Assembly (NCBI GenBank): GCA_034008185.1
Contig: CM067109.1
Coordinates: 32,520,885-32,584,884 of the forward strand
Source: Gorsachius magnificus
Taxonomy: Eukaryota > Chordata > Aves > Pelecaniformes > Ardeidae
Length of the DNA stretch: 64,000 nucleotides
Reading direction: 5' to 3'
The notes under the pieces: generated by a model
Databases searched by the model: none
Seen by the model: the letters and a program-made list of their open reading frames with translations, nothing else
What the model was told of the DNA's origin: nothing
Translations under genes and position numbers: made by a program
Part shown: one piece after another, positions 9,351 to 22,800 of the stretch
Numbering within the stretch: the stretch's first letter is position 1
How the letters are laid out: each line of letters begins with the position of its first letter

Positions 9351-12300
9351 GAACTGTATAGTTCTTTGTAATAAACTACAATGCCTATGAAAGGCTGCAA
9401 GACTCAGCAAAAACAATGCTCATAGCAGTTTGGTTTTCCTTGACCCTTTCTTTCCATCAGCTAATATTTACAAAGCATATACTCGAGAATTAATCTTGCT
9501 ATTCAGTTTTATACCCACTAGGGAATTAGCAATGTTATTGAAAACAAAGGTAAAGCATTATGTAGTCTTCTTATGGGTAGAACTTAGATAGATTTTATTA
9601 GGTCAAACACAGCTATCCTGGGGATGGCAGTACCACTAAGAATATACAGGCATGTATTTGTGAACATGATCTTCCACAGGTATTTTCTTTCATGAGCCAT
9701 TGCTCAGGCTGGAGTCGTTCTTTGGTGTTTTCATATTTACTAGAGAACTATCTTTGGAAATGAGATAGTGCAATCAAGACCATTTCAGGTAGAGGTTTGG
9801 GAAAACACTGTTACTGAGGGCACTGATACTGTTCTGCTTTCCTTTGCCCACTCTTTGCAACCTCTGGATGCTATTTTCCCACCATCCATTCTCTTCTGCT
9901 CAGTGTACTGCTGCAAACTTGCAGCTCCTTCTTCCAGGATAGCAGAAGGATTGCAAAACATGTTTACAACTGCTGAGTATTTCTTGGTTTCCATTAGTTA
10001 CAAGTCTATCTGGAATGTCTACCTCATGAGAACAAACCAGGTGAACGATGATTTTCAGGTGTAGTGACAGTGTGTATATTAATGAGAGGGGAGTTGGAAG
10101 GGGGAGGGAAAAGAGAAAGGGCAGAAAGTGAAAGATGGGAGACTAATCGTGATGGAAGCAACACTGGCTGTGCTAATAGGTGGTTTTCACACAAAAAGGG
10201 GAACACTGGCCCTGTGTAAGTTTAGACTGGAAATGGATAGAAAGGATCCCTACTTTAGAGGATTAAGATCCTTGAATGGCCTTCTGACAAAAATAGCGGG
10301 GGCAATGAGTAACTTCTAAGATGAGGTTCAGTAAGCCTGTGAAAGGGATTAGGTGATAATAGGGGAGTGGAGTTGATGACCCAAGAGATTAATTCATCCC
10401 CATTGCCTCTCACACTTTTTTCAAGGGATAGTTTGACTGAAGATTGAGTGCCTCGCTGAGTCTCATTTCATTTGGAAAAGTAAATGTCATGTTCAGCCAT
10501 TATCACAGTAGACTTTCTTAAAAATACTCTTGGAAGGGAGAAGTGCTTTAGATGCCTTAAAATGTTCTTCCTATAGAGCAGATTAATCTGGTCTTAATTA
10601 ATCACATCTTTTGCACTTCCTAGAGAGAGAGCAGAGAGAAGGCAAGCATAGATAAATTGAAAGAGCTGTTTTCAGCACTGATTTCCCACATATATGGAGG
10701 AATTAAGTGAAAGTACAGACCTTAATAAGGAGGTCAGAATAAAGCAATCTTATCAGCTATAAAACGATAGAAATTTTTTTGTTTCTTTCTTGTAAGTGTG
10801 GCATCATTTTGAACAATAATAGATTGTTTCATGCCAGCAAGTGTGACAGCAGGATTCTTTTGATGTAATGTTATTTTGTCTTTGATGTGGGACATCTCAC
10901 TCATTGTAAAACACAGCAGCCTGCTTATGCACCTTCTCAAGGGGCAAAGATCCTTGTGTCTCAAGTTGTTTTATCTACTCAGGAAATATGGAAATGTCTC
11001 TCCACAAAATATTTTAAATTAATAGAAGTTTAAATAGCTTGCAGTTATATTGATATTTGCAACTGTCGGTAATAATGGGGAAACTTAGACCTGTCCATTT
11101 GTTATCCAATTTTTTATTCCTCACATCTTGCAAAGATTGCCTCAACCCATTATCCCACCTTCTTCCTTATGGCTCCTTACATACATATGCAGGGTCTTGG
11201 TCAAATGCAAATGTTTGATTTAGTAAAACAAAAATATAATCCTTTCATGGCATTGAACCCCATGGTGGAGAGTCTGTTTGCACAAAAACCTTTTTTTTTT
11301 TTAATTTTGATGGCCAGAATAAGGAGGTTTCAAGAGCAAACACCTGAGACTCTGTGGCTGGACCAAGAACACACTTATGCTTGACTGGAAGCTGAAGAGA
11401 GGTGTAACACAGGCTGAATTATACAGGCAAATAATCTTCCTGATTCACTGGGATACTTAACCAGTTTAATATTAAGGACTTATATAAACATATGCAAGAT
11501 CAAAACACTCATTATGTAAAAGCATCCTTATCTTCTGCCTACATCTTTTTATTCTATGGTTACCTACTTTTTGAGCAGTCTCTGAATTAAGATAGGAATC
11601 CTGACACCATTTTATACTTTCATTACATGTCAATCTACTTCTCAGTGATTCACAGCTAACTGAAAAACAACTATTGGGAGTTAGGCACACATACACAAAA
11701 TTTGGAGTAGAACATGGTATTTTTTCCTAGACCATCCATTTTTACTCTGACTGTTAGACAGGGAAGCCAATATGCAGGGTTGGATGAAAAGACTACTTTT
11801 AAAATTGCTTACAACCCCCAAGATGAATACATTTAAAGTGTCTATCTAAATAACTAAAATATTGTGGTTTTGTCAACAAACTTTTTTTTTTCCAAATTGA
11901 TCTATTCACGTATATACACACACACAGATGGAGGGGATGGGAATTAATGGAGTTAAAACTGTCTTCAATTTGTTAGAAATTACTAAGTTGATTTACATTA
12001 ATGGAGAGAAAGATCCAGAAGTATCTGCTTGACTGAGACTTTGTATAATTCAGATTTTCTCGTTAATTATTTCTGCCAACTGTTTATGGGGTAATATTTT
12101 TGTCATTTTGAAGAACTGACTTTGTACAGGCTGCCTTTTTGAGAACTTGAAGGTCGTTTAGTCTTTGCCACAGCTCAGTTTATGCCATAAAGATAATTTA
12201 TTTTGTTTTTCATTTTAAAACACACACACTGTCTTGCACACCACTAGTTTTTGATACACTAGAGAATGTCTCTGTATTACATTGCTATAAAGCTTGTTGG

Positions 12301-13129
12301 ATAATTCAGATCCTGATGATTTAACAAAAAGATCTTCAGAATTTAGTCTTCCTTGACATTCTACTGATTTTTTTCAAGTTTTTTTTAATTATTTCCTAAA
12401 CTTGATTTACTACCATGCCATGTGTGTCAGTATGTGCTATTGTATTTGTATTTAAGGACGCTGACCTACCTGAGTTGTCCATGAATGAGCTAATGCGGGT
12501 ATTTTTTAACCAGAGCAGTAAAGAGCTCAGCTGAAGCTGGTGAACCTTTGTTGCTTTGATTACACCCACTACAGCATCTCTGTGTGCTTCAGTGAACAGA
12601 GTTATCACAGTTTCTTTTTATTATCATATAAAGCAGTGATATCTAGAAGACATTGCAGAGTTATAGAGGGATTTTGAACACTTTTCAGTAGTTTGTCTCT
12701 TCTGCTCCCTTGCTGTTTGCGATTAACAAGCCCCAAAAGGCTTGTGGGAAACACAAGCATCTCTCTGTACTAATGTTTGTGTCCCTGTAAGCCTTGCCAT
12801 TCTCATATGACATGCATTGTGGACAGAGCTAAGGAGCAGGTATCAGTCATAGTCACCTCTGCACCTGGAGATAGCCCAGGCAGGACTGGCCATGTGGATA
12901 GTGAAACTAACCTGGCTGTGTTAGTGCAGTTTTCTAGAAGACATGCTAACACAGCCTGCTTGCAGCACCTATGAAATTAAATTGTTCTCATTGTCTGTTG
13001 TCTCTAATTCTGCTTTAACAGATAAATGGGTGCATCTTATTCTGCATTTGCCTAGTTGTGCAATGGTAGGTCATATTTAGCACTTTGAGTTACAGAGAAG
13101 CAACTTATCTATATTAGATTAAATTATGT
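9351..13129. other. Mostly unique DNA, no gene seen
   Basis: No supported gene or repeat family. Frames such as 9768-10064 (plus) and 10128-10319 (plus) show no motif I recognise. Short A/T runs (for example near 11290 and 11880) and a small CA run near 11918 are present. Confidence 0.5.
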
Positions 13130-13860
13130 TGTGCCTGACCCAACAGACCAAAGGAGGTGAAGCTGCTGCAGCTCTGTGTCCCCAGGTCCAACAGCAGAGA
13201 GGCTGAAAATGTCTTCCCAGTAGGCACATGCACACAGACCAGATGTACGCAGCACATGTATACAGATATACACGTCTGGCCACACATGTCACAGACATAC
13301 ACACTGAGCACTCACATGAACTCAAACACCACCAATGGCCACATTGTTATCCCCTCTCTGGCTGAGCAAGATGGAGGTACCTTGGTGAGAATATATATAG
13401 ATACAGTGTGGATCCCATCACTAGCTGCGCCTGGATCCCAGTCTCCCCATTTGCTGGTGCCTGGGCATATGAGCCCCTGAGGCCATAGACCCACTCCTGT
13501 TGCTGGTACAGATCTTCTTACTCCCTCACTGCCTTGCTTCAATGTGGCCAGGGCTCCCCTCGTCTCCCCATCAGCAAGTTCCTCTCCTGGCACAGCCCTG
13601 GGAGGGGCCCAGGCAGGGTGTCTTTCCTTCTGAGAACCTTGGGTTCCCACCTGCCTTTGTGTCCCTGCACTCCTCTAGGCTTGTGCAGATGAGCTTTTGA
13701 GGGACTGATGGCTCCTGTGCAGATGGGCCTGCGATTAACCTGGTAGGTTGTTACTTGAGCTCCCTCTCCTGCCATTGTCTCTGTGTTCCTTCACGGGCTT
13801 TTATCACCCAACCTAACAGACTGTCTTGTTCATTTCCCCACAGTTTGCCATCCCTAAGCA
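13130..13860. other. GC-richer block of unknown origin
   Basis: This stretch is visibly richer in G and C than the surrounding DNA and carries several overlapping ORFs on both strands (13157-13480 plus, 13312-13650 minus, 13500-13700 plus, 13539-13775 minus). None has a recognisable domain, and frames open on both strands are expected in GC-rich noncoding DNA. It could be an old LTR or another decayed repeat. It ends near a pyrimidine tract with CCCCACAG (about 13837-13843), which resembles a splice acceptor but has no supported exon beyond it. Confidence 0.3.
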
Positions 13861-16800
13861 GTTCCTAAGTGGTACAGTTTATGAACCTTTGTGGTTTCAA
13901 TCAGAAACTGAGCCCAGGTTAGTTAAATATACCAATTTCAGAGTGTGACAGCTGAAGATATGGGTGATGTGCAGTTTAGTTCCTCCTGCTTTGGGGGCAG
14001 GAAGCTTTTGGGTGGAAAGGGACAGGCACTGTGGCTGAATGTGACCATTGAAGTTACACGTGTGCATGAGTCAATTAGTTGCCCACAGAGGAATACTGAT
14101 AATGGACCAGAACAAAAAGCTTTTTTTCTAGGCCAGGGAGGGTTACTCTCGCACAGGATGTAAAGGCCACTTCAGCCTCCATCCAGCTGGGGAACATTAT
14201 CCCCACTGGAACAGTTTTAGAGACACACAGAAGCATGGCAGCATTTTTGCCAGCTGAGTGCCAGTGGGGAGGACTGACTGGTGAAAAAATTGCCCTGTGA
14301 CAATGTGAGGGTACAAGGTGTGGGAAGCCTTTCTAGTGTGGCCTCTGGATGCTAACCAAAGTGGGCTCATGAATGACTGGAGCTGACTGTGGAAAATATG
14401 TTGTCAGTGCATTTACTGGCTGTGATGTCTTAGTCTACCACATCCCCTCTCATTCTCCACTTCTGTACTTTATATTTAAACCCTCCCCTGCAGGGTATGG
14501 CAATCACTGCGTTTACTAATGTCTAATCAGATTAAGTTGATTCACAAAATTAATGCCAACTGAACTGCTTGATTGTGGCCACTTTTTATTTTTTTTTTTT
14601 CTTTTGCTAAAACTGTGTCCTTAGGCAAAAAGAATCCCAACAGCTACTGCTACTGTTAAGATCCTTCTCTACCATCTGTGGCTTTTAGCTTGCACAATCC
14701 TGCATTTATCCTGCCTGTCCTGACTCCTCTTTTTGCCATAAACCCGCCACTTCTTTTGTACAAAGGCAGAATGGTGTCTATAACTGTGTCAAGCTCATCT
14801 CTGCCTAGCTGAAACAGGAGGAACTCTGGGAAGCTTTGATCACAGACGAAAGTTGCTCTCCCTGATCCTAGGTGTAGCATATCACACTATGTGAATTCTC
14901 TTGAAAAACACATATTCACTTCCTGCAGTACATTTATGTGGTTTTTGTGACCTTGCTCTCTTTACTGTTACTTACTATATACATTGTAGAACCTTAAAAA
15001 TTACTTAATCTGATTAATACATGGTTTCCAGCGGGAAAAATCTATGTTTCTTTTTTGTTTGAATTCTCATGCATTGTCCTTAAATTGAATAATGACTTGT
15101 CAGCAGAATTAGAGGTATATGATTTGTGTCTTCTCCATAATAGCAAATAACAAATATTAGAGGAACATGTTAAAAAAAATAAACCTAATGAATCTCTAAC
15201 ACTTGTCTGTAGTCCTAGGAAAGACCACCATTTTTCATGATCACGTTTTGGAGCCCTGTTTAACTTTACATATTGTGCCTGCAGATAAAAGGTAATGTAG
15301 CATTTTCTTTTAATGGGATCTGTCAATGGAATTCCAATGTATAAGTCTCCCTCCCTCAACAGTTTTATAGCTGTACAAAAGTATTACATTTCACAGTGAT
15401 GGAGTTATCCCCAATTCATAAAAGCCAAAAGAGGTCCTTAGCAGAAGCTGTCATTCCATGAGGGGTCTGAGCAAGAGGGCATTCATGTGGGATCAGTTAC
15501 AAAGAGGATTCACAGTGGCAAGTCAGATCAAATCATTATAGCCTTTCAAATAATAAGAGAAAAAGGTTTCAAACTTCATGTTGATTCCTAATTCCACTGA
15601 CAAGTTTTAGAGCTAGATCTGTTTTCCTTAGTCATGAATAAACCCACAGAAGGTGAGGAAGTCTTGCAAGAGAAGCAGACTTTAACTCATAATCTTGTTC
15701 TGTCATTTCTATACAGAAAATAGAGAGAGAACATGATTGACTTGCTGCAGGCTGAATAGGTGGAAGGAGCCCAAGTGTATAAATACAGCAAAAAATTCAA
15801 ACAAAAAAAATCCTAGTTTCCCTTTTGATGGTAGCAAGCAAGATTTTTCTGGTTTTATTTTCCTTTTTCACTATGAAAGTAGTGCTTATGACTAGGTATA
15901 AAGGAAGTCAGGAAATGCATTTTTGAATATATACCAACAAAGATATTATTTCTGTAGCAAAGCTGCTTTGCTCTGAAGAGTGGCATTTACTAAAGAAAAT
16001 ATTACTATTTCAAATATTTTTATGTATTTCCACAGACACGTATGTGACTAAGGTTGATTATGAAGACAAAATTATCTATTTTTGGTCAGAAGCTCATATC
16101 CAAATTTTCATACAGACTTTTTCATTTCTTCCCTTGTGGTTGAAGATGATTTTCTTAACATCCTCACATGACACAGATCAACAGGGGATTCAGCTCTATT
16201 AAAGGAGATCTTTAGAATGAAATCAGCTGTGGAATGTTTTACAAATGTGGTTCAATAAACTCCATATAATTTCAAAAAGAAAATGGTGCATACAGGAGTA
16301 TCTGGGGAATTAGCATAAATACAGTGTTTCACTTGGATTCATACAAGAAGGACCTCTGGGAGAATAAGACACTTTTCAGATAGTCTATGAAAAAAACATA
16401 TCTCTTTCTAGGGTCCTAAAGAACAAAATTTGCATATTAATAGAAGATTAAAGTGCCCATCAAGTATTCTTTAGCTGTTGCTTTCTCTTGTCTATTTTGC
16501 TCTTCACATAAACATCCTTCATAATAAAAAGAGACTCCTGCATTTCCAGTTATTGCACCGAATCACTAAAGTTTCATATTACAATAGCACACAGGATTTT
16601 TATGTTTGGACCCTTTTGAGAAGAGCTCCCTGGATTCTGTATTAACTGATTTTCTCCTCTCTTTGCACTCTTTCCTCTTCAAGTTTTACCTGACCTTTTC
16701 AACAGGGTCTAAGCATTTTTTTAAGGCTGTTCTCTAAGTGGTTTTGGGTCCCATCACAGTCATGCTTTTAGATAGGAGTCTTACAAGTCTATTCAGTTTT

Positions 16801-19800
16801 AAATTTTATATTCAACAATTAAAAAAGCACCTGAAATTAAAATCTATTTTTTGGCTAGGTTCAAAAGGAGTGTTCTGTTCTGGAGTGCCCAACCAAAAGT
16901 AGAACCCACAATGTTTAAGCAAGCTAAAGTAAGGAAGTGTGGAGTAGATTAGTGGAACTTGAAACTTGGACATGAAAAGGTACAGCAGATAATATTTTCA
17001 AAGTTAAGTATGCTGAATTTTAGAGAACTTTTAAAGTTGCTGTGCACTTCACTGTGACTTTGACAATTATCTATAGAAGGACTTAAAAATTATTTACAAT
17101 AATTACTGTAGATTTAGGTGCTTCTGCAGTTAAAACTTCATCCTGACTCAAAGAAATACATCAGTGAGAAAAAGGTCATGTAGTGTGGTTCTTCATGGAT
17201 ATCTGTATGCAGTATGTTCAGACAGACCTATCTTTTCTCAAGGCAGATATTGACTTTAAAACCCACTCATTTTATCAGAAAACAATATTGCTCAAATGAA
17301 AACAGAAGTGACTGAAGCTTTGAATTCTAGGTGACATGATTGTTAAATTCTTTAAATCTGCACACTTGGATTGCTACAATCTGTAAAATATGTAGTTCTT
17401 GTTAGCAAGACAGTCTAAAACTGAGTATCTTTAAGCAAGAATATCTATGTAAATGCATAAAGCTGTTTGTTGTCCCAGACAACACATTGGTCTGTTTCAT
17501 GGGTGTCTGTCTTTCACTGCAGTGTTCAAATGAGCTTTGGGGTGGCAGGAAGTCCTTCAGTTTCTGTAAACACAGCATACAGTGTAGCTCCCAAGGTCTG
17601 AGCCTCATTACAGGATCAAATGTTCCCCAGACTTGCCCAGTTGTACAAGCCAGAGCAGTCTCTTATCACCCACTGCTAATGGTTTTCTTCAGCAGCAGCA
17701 CTTTAATTCTCATGATCAGTGCATTTTTCTCTAGTCCTTGTACTTTGCTCAGTCTCCTTCTTGCAGCTGTTCTTAGGGACTCCACAAAGCTTTTCTTGAT
17801 TTCCTTCTGACTTTGCACTGACTCTTCCTACCTCTAGGTGTGAAGGGCACTGTTTTTTGCTGATTCTTTCTGAGCTCACTTGCTTAGCTTTCCCACCAAA
17901 GAGCCACAGTAGACATGGTGTATAGGCAGAAATTGTTTCCAGTAACTCTCATAGTCCCATGAGTACCATTGCAGGCATGATGGATGAATTGAAGTGCAAA
18001 GTCAGGATTTTTACAGCAAGACTAGGATGGCTTGTTCTCCAGGGGCTGTGGTTGTGATGAAGGGCATTATGCAACTCTAGTTACATTGTGGGGTTTTGGA
18101 AGTCATCAGTGCAGTTTCTGTCACATTGATGTCAGTTCTGCAAACTAGATAGTAAAGGAACAACACACCTAACAAAGGCAACATCAATTGTTTTCTTGCT
18201 AGTCATACTTCATTGTCTGAATTAAATTTAGATCAAGACCTCAGAGACAGAATGTGAAAAAAGGAGTGCAGAAAATTTCCAATAACAATGTCTTGAATTT
18301 AATGACAACAGAGACTCTTGAAATAAATTATTGTAAAGTCAAGTCCCAGCTCTTCACTTTGCAGATGTACTTTTAAGGGAAGCTGAGTACCCTGAAAAGT
18401 GTTTGGTGGAGTCCTTTTTGCTTTGAAGAAGATAAAAACTTTATGAGAGGCAATTATGCACTTAATTGGCATATGTATGCCAACAGTATGTGCTAGAGGG
18501 GAGACTGCATGTTCTGCCAAGACAGCTGTTTATGCCATAGGGTTGGCTCTATGTGTAAATGGATGATCAGTCATCAAACCTGTGGGTACTGGATGTATTC
18601 ACTAATGTTTCTTATTCTCTTTTTCTGAATGGATTTGCAAGTTGGGTTCTGAGGCAAGGTTGCAGTTCTGGAAACTAGCCTTTGTCATCTTCCCAGCTGA
18701 TGAAATTGTGGCCTCCCAGAGAATGTGTTGTGGCTAATTAATTGGCATTGCTTAAGGAGTTAAGCTGCTATGAACTTCTACGATTATGAAAGGGCCTTTG
18801 TTCCTCATAGGATTATTTAAGGTTTTATTGCTTTAATGAAAATAAAATTCTGTTGGTACAAGTTAATGAGAGGCCCTCACTCTTATTTTTGGTAAACTGT
18901 GCAGATAGGTACCAAATTACACTGAAGAGAATCCATGAGAATAATCAGCTGTCAGGAAAATCCCAACAGTGCTTTATTAGAAGAGTTGTATGTGGTTGTT
19001 GCGTGGGTATATGACAAAGAATCAGACCCACCTTTCTACAACTCATTCTGTTTCTCTTTGAATTCTTTTTAGATTCCAAAGAGAAGTGATGAAAACTCCT
19101 GATAGAAAAGTATTTCCAAATTTTGGTCCACCCATTCAAGCCAAGGCAAACTGCCTGACACACCAGTGCATCCTGCCTCAGGTCTCTGTGATTTCCGTTT
19201 GTGCCACTTGTAAATTGCAGAGCATTTAGATAGACTGACTTCTTCATGCTACCAACAAGCTGTCGTGTTTGTTTCTATTCTATTTACATGACAACATAAT
19301 TTTTAATAAAACACCATAGGCTTTGTTGGAAACTGTCTCACTAGTCAGACTAGAAAAGAATCCCTGCCCCATGGTGCTGTCAGTCTGACTGCTCCCTTGT
19401 GTAAAGCTGGTAGCTGGTAGTCAATATGAATGAAGATCTATTATTGGGCTTTTAATCAAGGAATTAATAGATCAGTTAAGGACAGGGAAGAAGAAAGGCA
19501 GAATGTGATAACTAAAAATAAAGTATTCAAATTGCTTCTGAGTTTGTTTGGTCTTTTCAATACACAACAGTTTTTATAGGTAATGACTGTAACTTTTATA
19601 CATACATACATTTTATCATTACAGCCTTCTCTAAATAGCCTGGCTGTGATCAATAAAGAAAGAGAATACATGAATTCATAATAGTAATCAACAAACTTCC
19701 TTGACACAAAGACAGTCTCTATTTTTATGAGTTTTTGGTAAATATTTGATAAGGGCCACAACAGTTTCTAGTGGATGATCACTAGATGTGAAAGAGGTTC

Positions 19801-22800
19801 CTCTTGCCTATTCTCACTTCTGACCTGGAAATAATCACAGCATTTGCATCCCTTGAAAGTTGCCTTGTCCTGCCCCTCAGAAGGATAACCCCCCAGCTAA
19901 GATGGAGTATTTGGCTGCTGGTGAGGTGGCATCCTTCATTTTCAGTTATTTATTCCTGTACTAGAGTAGCTGTTCCAGCTTTGCCAGTGAGTATATCACA
20001 ACAAAGGCTGTGGAAAAGCATCATTTTGGGTAGAGTAGCTTTATATTTCCTGTAAGCATGCTTGCTTTTAAGTTTTAGACCCTGATTTCAGGAAACACCT
20101 TGTTCCATGTGTAGGTACTTGCTGACAGAATCTGTTGCTATGAGATATTCTGATGTCTCTAAGCACAGACTTTAGCAAAAAGGTAGATGAAGCCCTGATC
20201 TGACAGAGGGGCCCCTTAAGCAGGAGCACTGCTGTGATCACATTGTTTGATGCAGATACATGAACCATAGCAGCTGGTGGTAATGGGTTAGGAGGTGGCT
20301 AGAGGCCACCCACTGCCCTCAAGAAGTCCACTTTTGCAATTTTGTGAAGACTGAGTTTTTATTTCCACATCTTCGGTGTAAAAAGTGATAGTGATAAATC
20401 CTTACCAGTATAAAATATAGTAATTGAACTCCCATGTTGCCTGCATCACATGAGGTTTAGTCATATAGTCTAAATTTCTTATGTAATATTTTTGCATGCT
20501 AGAAACTATTATATTTATAAAAATTTTGTTCATTCTCAACAACAACAACCCAAAACCCCAAATCAAAAGTAAACTTTATTGTGTGTCAGAACTTACATGA
20601 CTCAGGCATTTCTTTTAGAAAATTGCTACAGTATTTCATTAAGCTGGTTGATCTAGCTCTGTGGTTCAGAAAACTGTACAAGTAAGGGTCAGAGCAGAAG
20701 TCAGGCTCCTGTCTACTATTACTTATATAGTGCTAAATATAATTAGATGACAGCTGTCTTTAACGTTAAAGGTAGAATGGATTCTTGCATATATTCAACT
20801 CATGACTTGAATGGCTCAAAGTACTTGTAAGTCTTATTTAGTTAAGCTTTACAATACCCCTAAGATAAAGGATAAGAGGAATTTTCATCTCATGTACAAT
20901 CACCTTAAACTGTATAGAATAATCTTGATGTCTTCTTTTTTGCATTAAACAGCTTCTAACATTACAAACAATTGCTGAAAGGGTAATCCATTTGTACAGA
21001 CACTTTAGCATTGGGTTTTTATGGAGTATCCTGAAATAATTTCAGAACAAACATATACAAATATACTGCAAAAGAGGTTTATTGTAGTTTGAATGTAAAG
21101 ATTTTCTTTAAATTCTTTCTTTAGAGCCATCTGTGTAACCAGGCCCTTGACTCCCAAGGACAAACTTAACAGCTACTCTAATTAACTAAAGCACAGCATG
21201 TATTGGATAGTGATAGACCAATTGGAAGCCTTTAACTTTTATTTTGAAGTACAAAATATTAATGGTTCATCATGGTATCTTAAGATGCACAATCCAGCTT
21301 GTATTGCTGAAGTCTTCACCTATCAACAGGATGTAGGCAGAGTAAAAGAGGGAAATAACAATATTACTAACTGGTTTAAAGCACTAAAAGAGAGGATCCA
21401 ATCCATTCCTCAGCAAATTTTTCCAGAGGGTTTTCCAGGTGAGAATTTTATAATTAAGTATGTGCTACATCAAAGATCTACCAGAAATACATAAATCTAA
21501 ATGTGCAACCTTAGGGAACAGAGACATTCTCTTTAGATGTTGATCTTTTTCCTATAGAAGCTGTTATTATTGATTTATACAGCCTCTGATGGTAGTGCTG
21601 TTAAAGCTCCTGAGTAATCTAATAAAGATTATACAGACCTCTGCTCTTTACATTCCCTTCAGTAGCTTTATATGGAGGTCTTTGTTTATGATTCAGGAAA
21701 TAGGCTAAAAGGTTCTTTGGCTCATCTGTGTTCACAAATTTGTTTTGTGATATTAATAGGCTCCTGCATTTTAGTAACGTAAGCAGTAAATCTAAAACAA
21801 TACTATAATGCTTTCTGTGGGTCCAGAAGTCTTTCTCCCCAGAGCTCTCTGTCAAGCCGTCTTCATTCCTAGATTCTCCTTTAGATCCCACACTGTTGTG
21901 TGTGTTTGGTTTTGACTAAGCTGCCACAGTAATAAATATTAGTGTGGGAGATAATGCAGGTTTTCTCTAGCATGTTTAAAATAAAATCTTAGAAGCTCAA
22001 GGGCATAAAACACATTGAAAGGCTTCACTTCTGGTGAGCATTTCCTGAAATACACATTTAGTTTCATAGATCATTATGGATTTATTTGCATTAATCTCTT
22101 TGTACAATATTGTTACTAGTTCTCCCTTAACATGTTTTCAGTGAAAGGATTTTTAAGATTTTAACTTTGGAATATGCTCCACTGTATCAGTAGACAACAA
22201 GGACTCTGTATATGAATGTGCACATTTCACTTTGAGAACTCAGAAATGAGAAAAGTAAAATTTCATGCTACATGAAACAGCAAAACCAGAGAATCTTGTT
22301 CTAATTGTACTTTTCTCAATTTTGTTTTCCCTCTCCTGCTAACAACCTAATCACTAATAGAGCACATATTGCAGTGACACTACATTGGCAAATACCTTAG
22401 AGGGAGGCCATCTATTTTTGCACATATGAAATCCATTAGATATTGACGTAACAAGATGTAACAAGAGAGAAAGACTGAGCCATAAAAGAGACCTTCACCA
22501 CAGAGATACAAATTTCAATTTAGCACAAACATTCACTTGACAAACTCCTGGGAATTTATTTTTTCTGACCATCATCTTTCTTCCCTGGAAGAAAGATGTT
22601 TCCAAGTTTTAAAGTTTCTGACTGATGCAATGAGCAAAGGTTGATGAGGAAATGTAAATGTAGGTTAAATGTTGTATGATACTTACTCAGCTCCACTGTA
22701 CCCTCTCATCTGGGATATATGTCTGTTACTCTGTTGCGGACTTAAATGTATGCATACTAAAAGAAATCCAAGCAAAATTATTCTGCATCTGGAATGAACT

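Noticed and set aside
10128..10319. Possible old CR1 fragment because of phrases like TTTAGACTGGA
   Set aside because: The resemblance is limited to a few words; the surrounding codons do not follow the CR1 C-terminal block, so I could not support it.
17402..17810. Overlapping ORFs on both strands, considered as a processed pseudogene
   Set aside because: No source protein recognised, no poly(A) tail and no flanking duplication seen.
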